Part shown: in pieces, positions 16,771-26,826 of the stretch
How positions within the stretch are numbered: the stretch's first letter is position 1
Layout: each line of letters begins with the position of its first letter
From: Beijerinckia sp. 28-YEA-48
GTDB taxonomy: Bacteria > Pseudomonadota > Alphaproteobacteria > Rhizobiales > Beijerinckiaceae
Assembly (NCBI RefSeq): GCF_900104955.1
Contig: NZ_FNSI01000001.1
Coordinates: 3,258,001 to 3,322,000 of the forward strand
Length of the DNA: 64,000 bases
Reading direction: 5' to 3'
The notes under the pieces: generated by a model
Database searches by the model: none
Told to the model about the DNA's origin: nothing
Seen by the model: only the letters and a program-made list of their open reading frames with translations
Translations under genes and position numbers: made by a program

Positions 16771-19449
16771 TTACGCCGTGCTGGCGGCGGCCTTGCCGAG
16801 CGCCGCCTGTGCCGCCGCGAGGCGGGCGATCGGCACGCGGTACGGCGAGCAGGAGACGTAGTCGAGGCCGACCTTTTCGCAGAACTGGATCGAAGCCGGA
16901 TCGCCGCCGTGTTCGCCGCAGATGCCGAGCTTGATGCCGGGACGGGTCTTGTTGCCGCGCTCGGCCGCGATCTTCACCAGTTCGCCGACACCTTCCTGAT
17001 CAAGGGTGACGAACGGATCAGCCGCCAGAATGCCCTTGGTCGTATAGGGACCAAGGAACGAAGCCGCATCGTCGCGCGAAATGCCCAGTGCGGTCTGCGT
17101 CAGATCGTTGGTGCCGAAGGAGAAGAATTCGGCGGTCTTGGCGATCTCACCGGCCAGCAAAGCGGCGCGCGGTAGTTCGATCATCGTGCCGACGATATAG
17201 GGCACTTTGACACCGGTTTCCTGCTCGACCGCGGCCGCCATCGCGTCGATGCGCGCCTTGGTCAGATCGAGTTCCGCCTTAGTCATCACCAGCGGCACCA
17301 TGACTTCGGCGATCACCGGCTGGCCTGTCTTCTTGCTGGCTTCGACCGCGCCCTCGAAAATGGCGCGCGCCTGCATTTCAGCGATCTCGGGATAGGCAAT
17401 GGCGATGCGCACGCCACGGAAGCCGAGCATCGGATTGAACTCATGCAGTTCGGCCGCGCGGCGCTTGAGTTTGTCGGCGCTGGTGTTCATCGCCTTCGCC
17501 ACTTCGGCGATTTCCTCCTCCGTATGAGGCAGGAATTCGTGCAGCGGCGGATCGAGCAGACGGATCGTCACCGGCAGGCCAGACATGATCTCGAACAGTT
17601 CGGCAAAATCCTTGCGCTGCATCGGCAGCAGTTTGGCGAGCGCGGCGCGGCGGCCCTTTTCGTCGTCGGCGAGAATCATCTCGCGCACGGCGATGATGCG
17701 GTCGCCTTCAAAGAACATATGTTCGGTACGGCACAGACCAATGCCGTCAGCGCCGAAGTTGCGCGCCACGCGCGCATCAGCCGGCGTTTCGGCATTGGTG
17801 CGCACTTTCATGCGCCGCACCTTGTCGGCCCAGCTCATCAAAGTGGCGAATTCGCCGGAGAGCTCCGGCTCCAACATCGGCACCGCGCCATGCAACACCT
17901 GGCCGGTCGAGCCATCGATGGTGATGATGTCGCCCTTGCGCAAAGTCTTGCCGGAGGCAACCAACACGCCCTGATTGTAGTCGACACGAACGGAACCGGC
18001 GCCAGACACGCAGGGCTTGCCCATGCCGCGCGCCACCACGGCGGCGTGCGACGTCATGCCACCACGGGTGGTGAGAATGCCTTCGGCAGCGTGCATGCCG
18101 TGAATATCTTCCGGCGACGTCTCGACGCGCACCAGAATGACTTTGTGGCCAGCCGCTTTCAGGGTTTCGGCCTCATCCGAATTGAAGACGATCTCGCCCG
18201 AGGCAGCGCCTGGCGATGCCGGCAAGCCGGTCGCGAGAATATCGCGCTTGGCTTTCGGATCGATGGTCGGATGCAGCAATTGATCGAGCGCCGCCGGCTC
18301 GACTTTGCCGACCGCTTCGTTTTGGGTGATCAGACCTTCATTGGCCATTTCGACGGCGATGCGCAAAGCGGCTTTGGCGGTGCGTTTGCCGTTGCGCGTC
18401 TGCAGCATCCACAATTTGCCGCGTTCGACGGTGAACTCCATGTCCTGCATGTCGCGATAGTGCTTTTCGAGCAGCTGCGTGACGCGAACGAATGCATTGT
18501 AGCACTCCGGCAGCGCCGTCTCCATCGACGGCTTGTCGGAACCGGCGGCCTTGCGTGCCAGCTCGGTGATGTTCTGCGGCGTGCGAATGCCGGCGACCAC
18601 GTCCTCGCCCTGGGCGTTGATCAGGAACTCGCCATAGAGTTCTCTCTCGCCGGTCGAGGGGTTGCGGGTGAAGGCAACGCCGGTGGCCGACGTATCGCCC
18701 ATATTGCCGAAGACCATCGCCTGCACGGTGACGGCCGTGCCCCAACTCTCCGGAATCGAATTCAGGCGACGATAGGTGATGGCGCGCTGGTTCATCCATG
18801 AGGAGAACACCGCGCCGACCGCGCCCCACAATTGCTCGCGCGGATCCTGCGGGAACGGCTTGCCGCTCTCGCGCGCCACGACTTCCTTGTACTGGCCGAC
18901 GAGAACACGCCAATCGGCCTCACCAAGATCCGTGTCGAGGGTGAAGCCCTTGCGGTCTTTATACTCGTCGAGCAGGTCCTCGAAATTGTGGTGATCGATA
19001 TCGAGCACCACGTTCGAATACATCTGGATGAAACGGCGATAGGAATCCCAGGCGAAACGCGTGTCGCCGGCATTCTTGGCGATGGCATCGACGGTGGTGT
19101 CGTTGAGGCCGAGATTGAGCACGGTGTCCATCATGCCAGGCATCGAGGCGCGGGCGCCCGAGCGCACCGACACCAGGAGCGGATTGGCATTGTCGCCGAA
19201 CGCGCGGTCGGCGATCTTGCCGACATGGGCGAGCGCATCCTCGACTGCCTGTTTCAGCTCAGCCGGATAGGTTTTGCCGTTGGCGTAGAACCAAGTGCAC
19301 AATTCAGTGGTGATGGTGAAACCGGGAGGAACCGGCAGGCCCAGATTGGCCATTTCAGCGAGGTTAGCGCCCTTGCCGCCCAGGAGATTGCGCATCTCGC
19401 CGGCGCCTTCAGCCTTGCCGTCACCGAATGTGTAGACCCACTTGCTCAT
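16771..19449 (-). CDS. ppdK: Pyruvate, phosphate dikinase
   Basis: PPDK interconverts pyruvate, ATP and phosphate with PEP, AMP and pyrophosphate in the cytosol. The N-terminal ATP-grasp domain starts with WVYTFGDGKAEGAGEMRNLLGGKGANLAEM. The swivelling domain carries the phosphorylated histidine in GGMTSHAAVVARGMGKPCVSG, near residue 455. The C-terminal PEP/pyruvate TIM barrel has GTNDLTQTALGISRDDA and the catalytic cysteine in GICGEHGGDP. The length of 892 residues matches bacterial PPDK and all key residues are present. The ATG at 19449 is preceded by AAGAGG. It stands alone, with 163 bases separating it from the HdeD-like gene upstream. Confidence 0.97.
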   Translation of the reverse strand: MSKWVYTFGDGKAEGAGEMRNLLGGKGANLAEMANLGLPVPPGFTITTELCTWFYANGKTYPAELKQAVEDALAHVGKIADRAFGDNANPLLVSVRSGARASMPGMMDTVLNLGLNDTTVDAIAKNAGDTRFAWDSYRRFIQMYSNVVLDIDHHNFEDLLDEYKDRKGFTLDTDLGEADWRVLVGQYKEVVARESGKPFPQDPREQLWGAVGAVFSSWMNQRAITYRRLNSIPESWGTAVTVQAMVFGNMGDTSATGVAFTRNPSTGERELYGEFLINAQGEDVVAGIRTPQNITELARKAAGSDKPSMETALPECYNAFVRVTQLLEKHYRDMQDMEFTVERGKLWMLQTRNGKRTAKAALRIAVEMANEGLITQNEAVGKVEPAALDQLLHPTIDPKAKRDILATGLPASPGAASGEIVFNSDEAETLKAAGHKVILVRVETSPEDIHGMHAAEGILTTRGGMTSHAAVVARGMGKPCVSGAGSVRVDYNQGVLVASGKTLRKGDIITIDGSTGQVLHGAVPMLEPELSGEFATLMSWADKVRRMKVRTNAETPADARVARNFGADGIGLCRTEHMFFEGDRIIAVREMILADDEKGRRAALAKLLPMQRKDFAELFEIMSGLPVTIRLLDPPLHEFLPHTEEEIAEVAKAMNTSADKLKRRAAELHEFNPMLGFRGVRIAIAYPEIAEMQARAIFEGAVEASKKTGQPVIAEVMVPLVMTKAELDLTKARIDAMAAAVEQETGVKVPYIVGTMIELPRAALLAGEIAKTAEFFSFGTNDLTQTALGISRDDAASFLGPYTTKGILAADPFVTLDQEGVGELVKIAAERGNKTRPGIKLGICGEHGGDPASIQFCEKVGLDYVSCSPYRVPIARLAAAQAALGKAAASTA

Positions 19450-19612
19450 AGATTCTGGCCTCTTAGGAGCTCACCAAGGCCTTTGCCCCCATGCGGCGGC
19501 AGGGCCTATGCCGGGCAGATGTTTGACGCAAAGCAGCAAAATGCGCAATCGACCGGATGGCGGGCATCACCGGAATCGTGAATTTTCGTAAAAGGCTAGT
19601 AAATTTCGTGGG

Positions 19613-20236
19613 TTACGATTTATTGGACGAACCGGCCCGACTGAGAGCGCGGCGCAAGGTCACGCCAAAGCCGACCCAGGCCCAACCGCGCATGATCAAC
19701 TCGACACCCAGCATGACGCCGAGCAGGACCAGATTCTCTCCTGGCCAACGGGTGACGATGAGCACGCCGATCAAAGCGGTGATGGCCGCCGAGAGCGGCA
19801 TGACGGCGCTGCGGTGGGCGAGCGACAAAGCAAAATCGCAGCGCAGGCGCACGATCCCAGCCGCCAGAATACAAATACCGGCCAATCCCGATAGCCACGC
19901 GATCGACAGATAAGGCGCCGCGATAACGAAGATGCCGGCAGCGACATTCAGCGCCGCGGCGCGTGCCCAGGGCGTGGTGCGCGCATCGTCGCCGCGCGCA
20001 TTATGCCCGATGCCAAGTTCAAATACGCCGCCCACCACCATCAAGAGGCCGACCGGAATGAGAGAAACCACCCGCGACTGGGTGATGATCGCCACCACGG
20101 CGACGCCCAACAGGACCAGGATGAAGCCAATGACCGTCAGCGCCCGCGCACGCGGCGCGAGGCGCGCCACTGCGGTTAGGAGATAAGCACGGAAGGCATC
20201 GCGCTCCGCAGCATCGGTGGTGGACTTGTCAGTCAC
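19613..20236 (-). CDS. HdeD family (DUF308) membrane protein
   Basis: A 207-residue integral membrane protein with about six hydrophobic segments arranged as two similar halves, typical of the HdeD/DUF308 family. Blocks such as LLMVVGGVFELGIG and GVMLGVELIMRGWAWVGFG match that family. In E. coli HdeD contributes to acid resistance at high density; no role can be fixed here. The start codon appears to be GTG at 20236. The basic C-terminus TLRRALSRAGSSNKS would face the cytoplasm. Confidence 0.8.
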   Translation of the reverse strand: MTDKSTTDAAERDAFRAYLLTAVARLAPRARALTVIGFILVLLGVAVVAIITQSRVVSLIPVGLLMVVGGVFELGIGHNARGDDARTTPWARAAALNVAAGIFVIAAPYLSIAWLSGLAGICILAAGIVRLRCDFALSLAHRSAVMPLSAAITALIGVLIVTRWPGENLVLLGVMLGVELIMRGWAWVGFGVTLRRALSRAGSSNKS

Positions 20237-20413
20237 CGGCGCGGCTCCGCAATTTTTGCCGCGTATTTCCTGCAGCGTATTTCCTCATGGTCCTCCCGGC
20301 CGCCGAAAGCTGCGTATCAGGCCGCAGCGGCGATCACGCTCCCATAGGCGCTGGACGCGATCCTGTCCACGACCGCGCGTCTTTTTATGACCGGAAAATC
20401 GGCCGGTTGCGGC

Positions 20414-21385
20414 TCAGCACAACCCCAGGACGAGGCTCGGTTTGCGATCGCCATTTGCCGCGACGCGATCTGGCGAGAGTTCTGCCGGCAGCCGCTTGTT
20501 CTTCAGATGGGCGACAAAATAGTGGCTCGCATCCTGCGTGAGCCGCGCCTTGATCAGATCGCGCCCAGCGGATGTCTCGACGGTCGCGATCTGGGCCGGC
20601 ATAACAAAACCATAGGGCCCGCCCGGCTCGGCGCCGCGCTCCAGCCAATAGGCATCGTAATCGCTGGTGCGACGCTCGATGACATGCTGGGCATTGTTGA
20701 TGGCGTGAATGGTTTCAATATCAAAGGCCGTGGCGAGGCTGCGCACCGCCAAAAGCAGCGCATCCTTGGGGCGCAGGCCGTGCAAATCCCTGGTCGCCGC
20801 GACGACGGCCCGCTTGCCATCCTTGCTGCCCTGTAAGCCGCCGATCGCGACCATCGGCTTGCCGTCGATTTCGCCCAGAAGCAGCGCGATCTTACCCAGC
20901 AGCAGACCGTCGGCCCGCTCCAGCACCAGGCCAAGTTCGCCCTCGCGGGTCATGGCCAGACGCGTGGTGTTGCAAATGTTCAGGCGATAACTCTCGCGTT
21001 TGCCCTGCAAGGTCACGATCGTCTGCGGCTGAAAGGAACAGGCGGCCCTGACCAGCCGCTCATCGGCCAGATCGGCCAAGAGCCGATAGTGCGCCAGCAT
21101 AAGCTTGACCCGATGGCGCGGCGTCAGACCGTTCAGGCCGTAATTGCGCAGGGGCTTGTTGAGCACGCGGGTCGGCGGCAGCGTATCGGCATAACGGTGG
21201 AAATAACGGCAGATAAAGGCGCTCCACAGCAAAGCCGAACGGGGGGCCAGGGGGGCGCGAAGCAGCCACATCCGCTCGGCCTTGGTAAATTGACCAGCAA
21301 ACAGCGCACGGAAATGCGTGGCAATGTCCGCCACGGTCAAACTCAGATTCAACGACTGACTAGACGACACAACGAAGCCCCTCAT
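20414..21385 (-). CDS. VirK/YbjX family protein (DUF535)
   Basis: A 323-residue protein of the DUF535 family, which includes Shigella VirK and E. coli YbjX. Recognisable parts are the helical N-terminus (HYRLLADLADERL), a central GKIALLLGEIDGKPMVAIGGLQG, and the C-terminal block IHAINNAQHVIERRTSDYDAYWLERGA. Members have been associated with envelope or virulence-related functions, but the biochemistry is unknown. No signal peptide is obvious. The ATG at 21385 is the natural start. It is transcribed away from dxs, with a 436-base gap between them. Confidence 0.8.
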   Translation of the reverse strand: MRGFVVSSSQSLNLSLTVADIATHFRALFAGQFTKAERMWLLRAPLAPRSALLWSAFICRYFHRYADTLPPTRVLNKPLRNYGLNGLTPRHRVKLMLAHYRLLADLADERLVRAACSFQPQTIVTLQGKRESYRLNICNTTRLAMTREGELGLVLERADGLLLGKIALLLGEIDGKPMVAIGGLQGSKDGKRAVVAATRDLHGLRPKDALLLAVRSLATAFDIETIHAINNAQHVIERRTSDYDAYWLERGAEPGGPYGFVMPAQIATVETSAGRDLIKARLTQDASHYFVAHLKNKRLPAELSPDRVAANGDRKPSLVLGLC

Positions 21386-21821
21386 CCCCGCACCGACAGA
21401 CCACAGCGCAGCCCGACATCACAATGCCGTGATTGACTGACAACTAACTGACAGATTTGAAGAATTCCTATCTCTATCAAGTTCAGAATTCCTTAACCAA
21501 GACCCGGAGACGGGTGCTCCCGCCCAATTCAACCGGCACCCGACGCACCTGTGCGCGGACAATGGCCTGCGTTGCATTACAGGAACCTTACAGAACCGTA
21601 ATGTTGCTTCAGATTTGGCTCCGCAGCCTGAGGCAGGGCCGGATCGCCAGCAGTTTCGCGACCTTCCTGAGGGGAAGGAGGCCTAAACGGCGCGAAACCG
21701 CCATGTCCTTGACATCCCGGCCCTTAGGCAACATGGCGGATGGCGTGGGTTGGCGAACTGGTGTAAGCCGGCGCTAGGCGACACCACCTTGGCCTTATTT
21801 GTCGAGATATCCGGGTCCGCA
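21386..21821. other. Gap between the VirK-like gene and dxs
   Basis: No gene or RNA structure is evident. The stretch holds the divergent promoters of its two neighbours. A TTGACA at 21709-21714 is the best -35 candidate for dxs, but no good -10 element follows at the right distance. GAATTCC occurs twice within 30 bases near 21462-21493. Confidence 0.35.
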
Positions 21822-23744
21822 GTGACAAAAACTTCGAAAACGCCGCTTCTCGACCGGGTTCCGACCCCCGACAAGTTGCGGGAACTTTCCCCTGGCGACC
21901 TGCCGCAACTGGCGGACGAATTACGCCAGGAGACGATCGACGCGGTTTCCGTGACCGGCGGCCATCTTGGCGCCGGACTGGGCGTTGTTGAGCTGACCGT
22001 CGCCCTGCACTATGTCTTCAACACGCCGGCGGACCGGCTGATCTGGGACGTCGGCCATCAGGCCTATCCACACAAGATTCTCACCGGCCGGCGCGACCGG
22101 ATCCGGACACTGCGCCAGGCTGGCGGCCTGTCGGGCTTCACCCGCCGCGCCGAAAGCCCTTACGACCCCTTCGGCGCCGCCCATTCCTCGACGTCGATTT
22201 CGGCGGGCCTTGGCATGGCGGTGGCGCGCGATCTGTCCGAAGGCACCAACAACGTCGTCTGCGTCATCGGCGACGGCGCCCTGTCGGCCGGCATGGTCTA
22301 CGAGGCGATGAACAACGCCGGCCATCTGCATTCGCGCCTGGTCGTCATTCTCAACGACAACGACATGTCGATCGCGCCGCCGACCGGCGCCATGTCTGCC
22401 TATCTGGCGCGTCTGGTCTCAGGCGGCGCCTATCGCAGCATCCGCGAAGCGGCCAAGCAGCTCGCCACGCACCTGCCGAACTTCCTCTACAAAAAGGCCA
22501 AGAAGGCGGAAGCCTTCTCGCGCGGCTATTGGATGGGCGGCACGCTGTTCGAGGAACTGGGTTTCTATTATGTCGGCCCGATCGACGGCCATAACCTCGA
22601 TCATCTGCTGCCCGTGCTGAAGAACGTGCGCGACAATGCGCACGGCCCGGTGCTGGTGCATGTGGTGACGAAAAAGGGCAAGGGCTATCCGCCGGCCGAG
22701 GCGTCCGACGACAAATATCATGGCGTCAACACGTTCGACGTCGTCACCGGCGCGCAGGCAAAGCCCAAGGCCAACGCGCCGTCCTATACCAGAGTGTTCG
22801 CCGAGAGCCTGATCACCGAGGCCCGGCACGACGACAAGATCGTCGCCATCACCGCCGCCATGCCCTCAGGCACCGGGCTCGACCTGTTCGGCCAGGCTTT
22901 CCCGACGCGCACTTTCGATGTCGGCATCGCCGAACAGCATGCGGTGACCTTCGCCGCCGGCCTCGCCACCGAGGGCTACAAACCCTTCTGCGCCATCTAT
23001 TCCACCTTCCTGCAGCGCGGCTACGACCAGGTCGTGCATGACGTGGCGATCCAGAATCTGCCGGTGCGCTTCGCGCTCGATCGCGCCGGCCTCGTCGGCG
23101 CCGACGGCCCCACCCACGCGGGCGCCTTCGATGTCGCCTATCTCACCTGCCTGCCGAACATGGTGGTGATGGCGGCGGCCGATGAAGCCGAGCTGGTGCA
23201 TATGGTGGCGACCGCCGCCGCACATAATTCCGGACCGATCGCGCTGCGTTATCCGCGCGGCGAAGGCGTCGGCGTCGAACTGCCGGCGCGCGGCGACGTG
23301 TTGGAGATCGGCAAGGGCCGCATCTTGCGTCAAGGCACGCAGATCGCCCTGCTGTCGCTGGGCACACGGCTCAAGGAAGCGCTGAAGGCAGCGGAGGACC
23401 TGGCCGCCCATGGGCTATCGGCGACCGTTGCCGATGCGCGCTTCGCCAAACCGCTCGACATGGATCTGTTGCGCAAGCTCGCCACTCAGCATGACGTGCT
23501 CATCACCATCGAGGAAGGCTCGATCGGCGGTTTCGGTTCGCATGTGCTGCAAGCCCTGAGCGACGACGGCCTGCTCGATAGCGGTCAGCTCAAAGTGCGC
23601 GCCATGGTGCTGCCCGACATATATATGGAGCAGGACAAGCCGGAGCGCATGTATGCGCAGGCCGGCCTCGATGCCCAGGCTATCGTCACCAAAGTGCTCG
23701 ACCTGCTCGGCCGCGCCGATGAAGCACGCGGCATGATTGCATGA
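21822..23744 (+). CDS. dxs: 1-deoxy-D-xylulose-5-phosphate synthase
   Basis: Thiamine-diphosphate enzyme joining pyruvate and glyceraldehyde 3-phosphate, the first step of the MEP isoprenoid pathway. Motifs include [39 protein letters not shown], the ThDP/Mg site [18 protein letters not shown], and [15 protein letters not shown] with the catalytic glutamate. It continues through [19 protein letters not shown] to the transketolase C-terminal domain. With the GTG at 21822 the protein has 640 residues and starts [13 protein letters not shown], as relatives do. An upstream TTG at 21750 would add 24 unrelated residues. There is no strong ribosome site for either. The stop overlaps the start of the next gene (ATGA). 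Confidence 0.95.
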   Translation: MTKTSKTPLLDRVPTPDKLRELSPGDLPQLADELRQETIDAVSVTGGHLGAGLGVVELTVALHYVFNTPADRLIWDVGHQAYPHKILTGRRDRIRTLRQAGGLSGFTRRAESPYDPFGAAHSSTSISAGLGMAVARDLSEGTNNVVCVIGDGALSAGMVYEAMNNAGHLHSRLVVILNDNDMSIAPPTGAMSAYLARLVSGGAYRSIREAAKQLATHLPNFLYKKAKKAEAFSRGYWMGGTLFEELGFYYVGPIDGHNLDHLLPVLKNVRDNAHGPVLVHVVTKKGKGYPPAEASDDKYHGVNTFDVVTGAQAKPKANAPSYTRVFAESLITEARHDDKIVAITAAMPSGTGLDLFGQAFPTRTFDVGIAEQHAVTFAAGLATEGYKPFCAIYSTFLQRGYDQVVHDVAIQNLPVRFALDRAGLVGADGPTHAGAFDVAYLTCLPNMVVMAAADEAELVHMVATAAAHNSGPIALRYPRGEGVGVELPARGDVLEIGKGRILRQGTQIALLSLGTRLKEALKAAEDLAAHGLSATVADARFAKPLDMDLLRKLATQHDVLITIEEGSIGGFGSHVLQALSDDGLLDSGQLKVRAMVLPDIYMEQDKPERMYAQAGLDAQAIVTKVLDLLGRADEARGMIA

Positions 23745-24706
23745 AACCGGCGGACGACAAGACAGCGCCTGCGCAGGAGACGTCGCAAGGCTCTTCACAA
23801 GCTTCGTCGCAAGCCTCGTCGCATTCCTCGTCACCTGCGATGGCGCTGTGGTTCGCCTCGATGCCGGCGCTGTTCGTCATCTTCTGGTCGACCGGCTTCA
23901 TCGCCGGCAAGCTCGGCCTCGTCTCGGCCGCGCCTTTCACCATGTTGCTCATCCGCTTCATCATCGTCGTGGTGCTTCTGACGATCGTCGCGCTGGTCAT
24001 GCGCGCGCCCTGGCCGCGCCGCCAGGATCTGCTGACGATTTCCATCGGCGGGATTTTCGTCCATGCCGGTTATCTTGGCGCGACATTCGCCGCCCTTTCG
24101 CTCGGCGTCGAAGCCGGCGTCTCCTCACTGATGGCGGGCCTGCAACCGCTGCTCACCGCCGTGCTCGCGGCTCCCTTTTTGGGCGAGCACACCACGAAGC
24201 GGCAATGGGCTGGCCTTTTCATCGGGCTCGCCGGCACGGCGCTCGTGGTGTGGAACAAGCTCGGCCTCGGGCTCGGCACACCGATCGGCATGTTCTTCGC
24301 CTTCATGTCGGCGGTGTTCATGACCAGCGGCACGCTGTGGCAGAAGAAGTTCGGCGGCCGGATGGACCTGCGCACCGGATCGGTGGTGCAATTCGTCGCC
24401 TCGTCGATCGTCATCCTGCCGCTCGCCGCGATGGAAGATTTCCGCCACACCTGGACGCCGGAGCTGATCATCTCCATGGCCTGGCTGTGCATCGTGCTCT
24501 CGGTGGGCACGATCACCCTGCTGTTCATCCTGATCCGGCGTGGTGCGGCAGCGACGGTGGCGAGCCTGTTCTTCCTGGTCCCGCCGACGACGGCGCTGAT
24601 GGCCTATTTCCTGTTCCACGAGACGCTTGGCCCAATATCTTTCGCCGGCATGGCGCTCGTCGTCGTCGCCGTCGCCATGGTGACGTGGAAGCCGCGCGCC
24701 AACTGA
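23741..24706 (+). CDS. EamA/DMT family transporter
   Basis: Inner-membrane exporter of the drug/metabolite transporter superfamily with about ten hydrophobic segments in two EamA repeats of five. The first repeat starts [25 protein letters not shown], the second near [23 protein letters not shown]. The soluble N-terminal tail of 30 residues is a Ser/Gln/Ala repeat ([14 protein letters not shown]), which is unusual. The gene overlaps dxs by four bases, so it is translationally coupled, but this neighbour is not a known MEP partner and the exported substrate is unknown. The length of 321 residues is typical. Confidence 0.88.
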   Translation: MKPADDKTAPAQETSQGSSQASSQASSHSSSPAMALWFASMPALFVIFWSTGFIAGKLGLVSAAPFTMLLIRFIIVVVLLTIVALVMRAPWPRRQDLLTISIGGIFVHAGYLGATFAALSLGVEAGVSSLMAGLQPLLTAVLAAPFLGEHTTKRQWAGLFIGLAGTALVVWNKLGLGLGTPIGMFFAFMSAVFMTSGTLWQKKFGGRMDLRTGSVVQFVASSIVILPLAAMEDFRHTWTPELIISMAWLCIVLSVGTITLLFILIRRGAAATVASLFFLVPPTTALMAYFLFHETLGPISFAGMALVVVAVAMVTWKPRAN

Positions 24707-24713
24707 GCGCCAC

Positions 24714-24743
24714 TTGACACCCTCTTCCTGCCGGTTCGATAGT
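24714..24743 (+). promoter_or_regulatory. Candidate sigma-70 promoter for the SBP-amidohydrolase unit
   Basis: TTGACA at 24714-24719 is followed after 18 bases by GATAGT at 24738-24743, a reasonable housekeeping promoter 29 bases upstream of the binding-protein start. It lies directly after the EamA stop. Confidence 0.5.
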
Positions 24744-24771
24744 TTCGCAAAGGTTGGGAGGACAGAGGAAC

Positions 24772-25737
24772 ATGATCATTCGTGCCGCTGCGGTGGCCTG
24801 TACTCTGTTCGCGCTCGCAACAACGGCGAGCGCACAGACCTCACCGAAGACCTTGGTCGTCATGTCGCCTTTCAATCCGGGGGCGGCGACCGACATCGCC
24901 TATCGCGCCTGGGGCGAAGCCCTGCAAAAGGTCGGTGGGCCGAACATTCTCATCAATCCAAAGCCAGGCGGTCAGGGCCAGATGGCCGCCGCAGCCGCGC
25001 AAACGCCGGCTCCCGCTGGCATGATGAACGCGATGATTGCCGATAACGCTGGCTTCACCGTCTACCCGCATCTGTTCAAATCGCTCACCTACAATCCAGA
25101 GGCGGACTTCAAGCCGGTGAGCCTGCTCTATCGCTCGCCGCTGTTCCTTGCGGTGCCGGCGCGGACGAAAGAAACGTCGCTCAAGGCGTTCGTGGCGGCG
25201 CTGAAGACAAGTGGCGCCCCGGTTCGTTACGGTACGCAAGCGATCGGCGCCAGCGGCCACATTCTTGGCAGCGCTCTGTCGCTCGCCACCGGCATTCCAA
25301 TGGTCGCCGTACATTACAAGGGCGGTGGCCCCGCCGCGCAGGATCTCGCGGCTGGCGAGATCGACTTCTTCTTCAATAGCTATCCACCCTTTAAAGCGTT
25401 TGTGACGCAAAACAGGATTCACATCCTCGCCGTCACCTCCGATGCCCGACAGAAGGACTTTCCCGACATACCGACCGTCGCGGAAAGTGGCTTTCCAATG
25501 CTTGCCATGGAAGTGTGGTTCGGTCTCGCTTTGCCCAAGACCGCAAGCGACGCTTATGTCGAAGAGCTTTCCGGCTATTTCGCCAAGGCTTTGGCGCAAA
25601 CCGACATCACTGAGAAACTTGCAGACTTTGGGCTGATCGCCGCCGTCAATACGCCGGCGCAGTTCCGAACTCTCGTCAAGACGGATTCGGACGCCGCCGC
25701 GCAAATCATTCGCGACGCCGGCATCAAGGCGGAATAA
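24772..25737 (+). CDS. TctC/Bug-type tripartite tricarboxylate transporter binding protein (1)
   Basis: Periplasmic solute-binding protein of the TTT (TctC/Bug) family, 321 residues. A Sec signal (MIIRAAAVACTLFALATTASAQ) is followed by the Venus-flytrap domain: LINPKPGGQGQMAAAAAQ, GTQAIGASGHILGSAL, VHYKGGGPAAQDLAAGEIDFFF and PDIPTVAESGFPML. The ATG at 24772 is preceded by GAGGAA. No TctA/TctB membrane genes lie nearby. An amidohydrolase follows 2 bases after the stop, so the ligand may be its substrate or a related organic acid; that is inference. Confidence 0.88.
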   Translation: MIIRAAAVACTLFALATTASAQTSPKTLVVMSPFNPGAATDIAYRAWGEALQKVGGPNILINPKPGGQGQMAAAAAQTPAPAGMMNAMIADNAGFTVYPHLFKSLTYNPEADFKPVSLLYRSPLFLAVPARTKETSLKAFVAALKTSGAPVRYGTQAIGASGHILGSALSLATGIPMVAVHYKGGGPAAQDLAAGEIDFFFNSYPPFKAFVTQNRIHILAVTSDARQKDFPDIPTVAESGFPMLAMEVWFGLALPKTASDAYVEELSGYFAKALAQTDITEKLADFGLIAAVNTPAQFRTLVKTDSDAAAQIIRDAGIKAE

Positions 25738-25739
25738 CC

Positions 25740-26690
25740 ATGGCCGACACGCTCGTCGATGTTCACGCGCATTTCCTCACCGATGGCTATTGTGACGCCC
25801 TGCGCAGTGCGGGTTATCATACGGTCGACGGCTTTCCGCTTGCGCCCTGGTCGAGCCATGATGCGCTCGCCTTCATGGACGCCAATGGCGTAGGCCTGCA
25901 ACTTCTCTCGATTTCCTCCCCGGGAGTGGCGTTCAGTTCGCGCCCGGCGGAGCTGGCGCGCGCGACGAATGTCGAACTGGCGAACCACCGCGACGCACAT
26001 CCTTCGCGATTTGGCGGCTTCGCCATCACGCCGCTTCCCGACGTCGCCGCCGCGATCGCGGAAGCACGGCACGCGTTCGATACATTGCATCTCGAAGGCT
26101 TGACCCTGCAGACCAATTACGACGGCGTCTATCTCGGCGATCCGCGGCTCGATCCGTTCTTTGAAGTCCTAGAAGCCTGCCAGGCCGCGTGCTTCGTGCA
26201 TCCGATCGCTCCGCCCGGCTTCAACATGAACCGTCTCGGCTTCCCCGGGCCCACGCTGGAATATCCGTTCGATACCATGCGCATGGTTGTGAACATGGTC
26301 GCCAACGGCTTCATGCGGAAATTCCCTTCCGTGAAAATCATTGTATCGCATGGTGGTGGCGCGACGCCGTTTCTCGCGGGACGCATGGCACGGCATATCG
26401 CGCGCTTCTCGAAACTGACGCCGACAATCACGGACGAAGAGATCTCCGGCGCGTTGCGGTCGCTCTATTACGAGACCGCCTCCTGCGCGGACACAACGAC
26501 GCTCACCGCCCTCTGCGGTTTCGCGGCGCCCGACCGGATTCTTTTCGGCAGCGACTATCCGTTCATTCCCGAGGGGCCTGCCTCGCGGGCGGCAAAATTC
26601 ACCACGGCCTTCGCTCCGCTCGATCAGGCGACCGATGCGGCCTGGCGGCGACGCAACGCCACGCGGCTTTTTCCAGCCCTGAACCGTTAA
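25740..26690 (+). CDS. Amidohydrolase family 2 (ACMSD-like) metal-dependent hydrolase
   Basis: A 316-residue TIM-barrel enzyme of the amidohydrolase-2 family, which includes aminocarboxymuconate-semialdehyde decarboxylase and related decarboxylases/hydrolases. Metal ligands are visible as DVHAHF at the N-terminus (HxH), the histidine in FVHPIAPPG near residue 158, IIVSHGGGATPF near residue 203, and the aspartate in LFGSDYPF near residue 267. The gene is coupled to the preceding binding protein (2-base gap). The substrate cannot be deduced; an aromatic-ring-derived acid would fit the neighbourhood but is not shown. Confidence 0.85.
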   Translation: MADTLVDVHAHFLTDGYCDALRSAGYHTVDGFPLAPWSSHDALAFMDANGVGLQLLSISSPGVAFSSRPAELARATNVELANHRDAHPSRFGGFAITPLPDVAAAIAEARHAFDTLHLEGLTLQTNYDGVYLGDPRLDPFFEVLEACQAACFVHPIAPPGFNMNRLGFPGPTLEYPFDTMRMVVNMVANGFMRKFPSVKIIVSHGGGATPFLAGRMARHIARFSKLTPTITDEEISGALRSLYYETASCADTTTLTALCGFAAPDRILFGSDYPFIPEGPASRAAKFTTAFAPLDQATDAAWRRRNATRLFPALNR

Positions 26691-26826
26691 ATGGCGCCCC
26701 GGAAGCCACAGCCAAACCGCCATCCCTCAATCTAAGGCATACTGATACTCTTGACGCCCCCGCCCCTGCTGGGTTGAATGCGGCCGGAGCCGCCGCCCCT
26801 TCGCGCGGCGTGTGAGGAGAGCAGGA

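Noticed and set aside
17443-18801. A 452-codon open frame antisense to ppdK
   Set aside because: PPDK is unambiguous on the minus strand; the opposite frame has low-complexity composition and no recognisable motif.
21709-21734. TTGACA upstream of dxs as a full promoter
   Set aside because: No acceptable -10 element lies 16-18 bases downstream, so only a -35-like hexamer can be stated.
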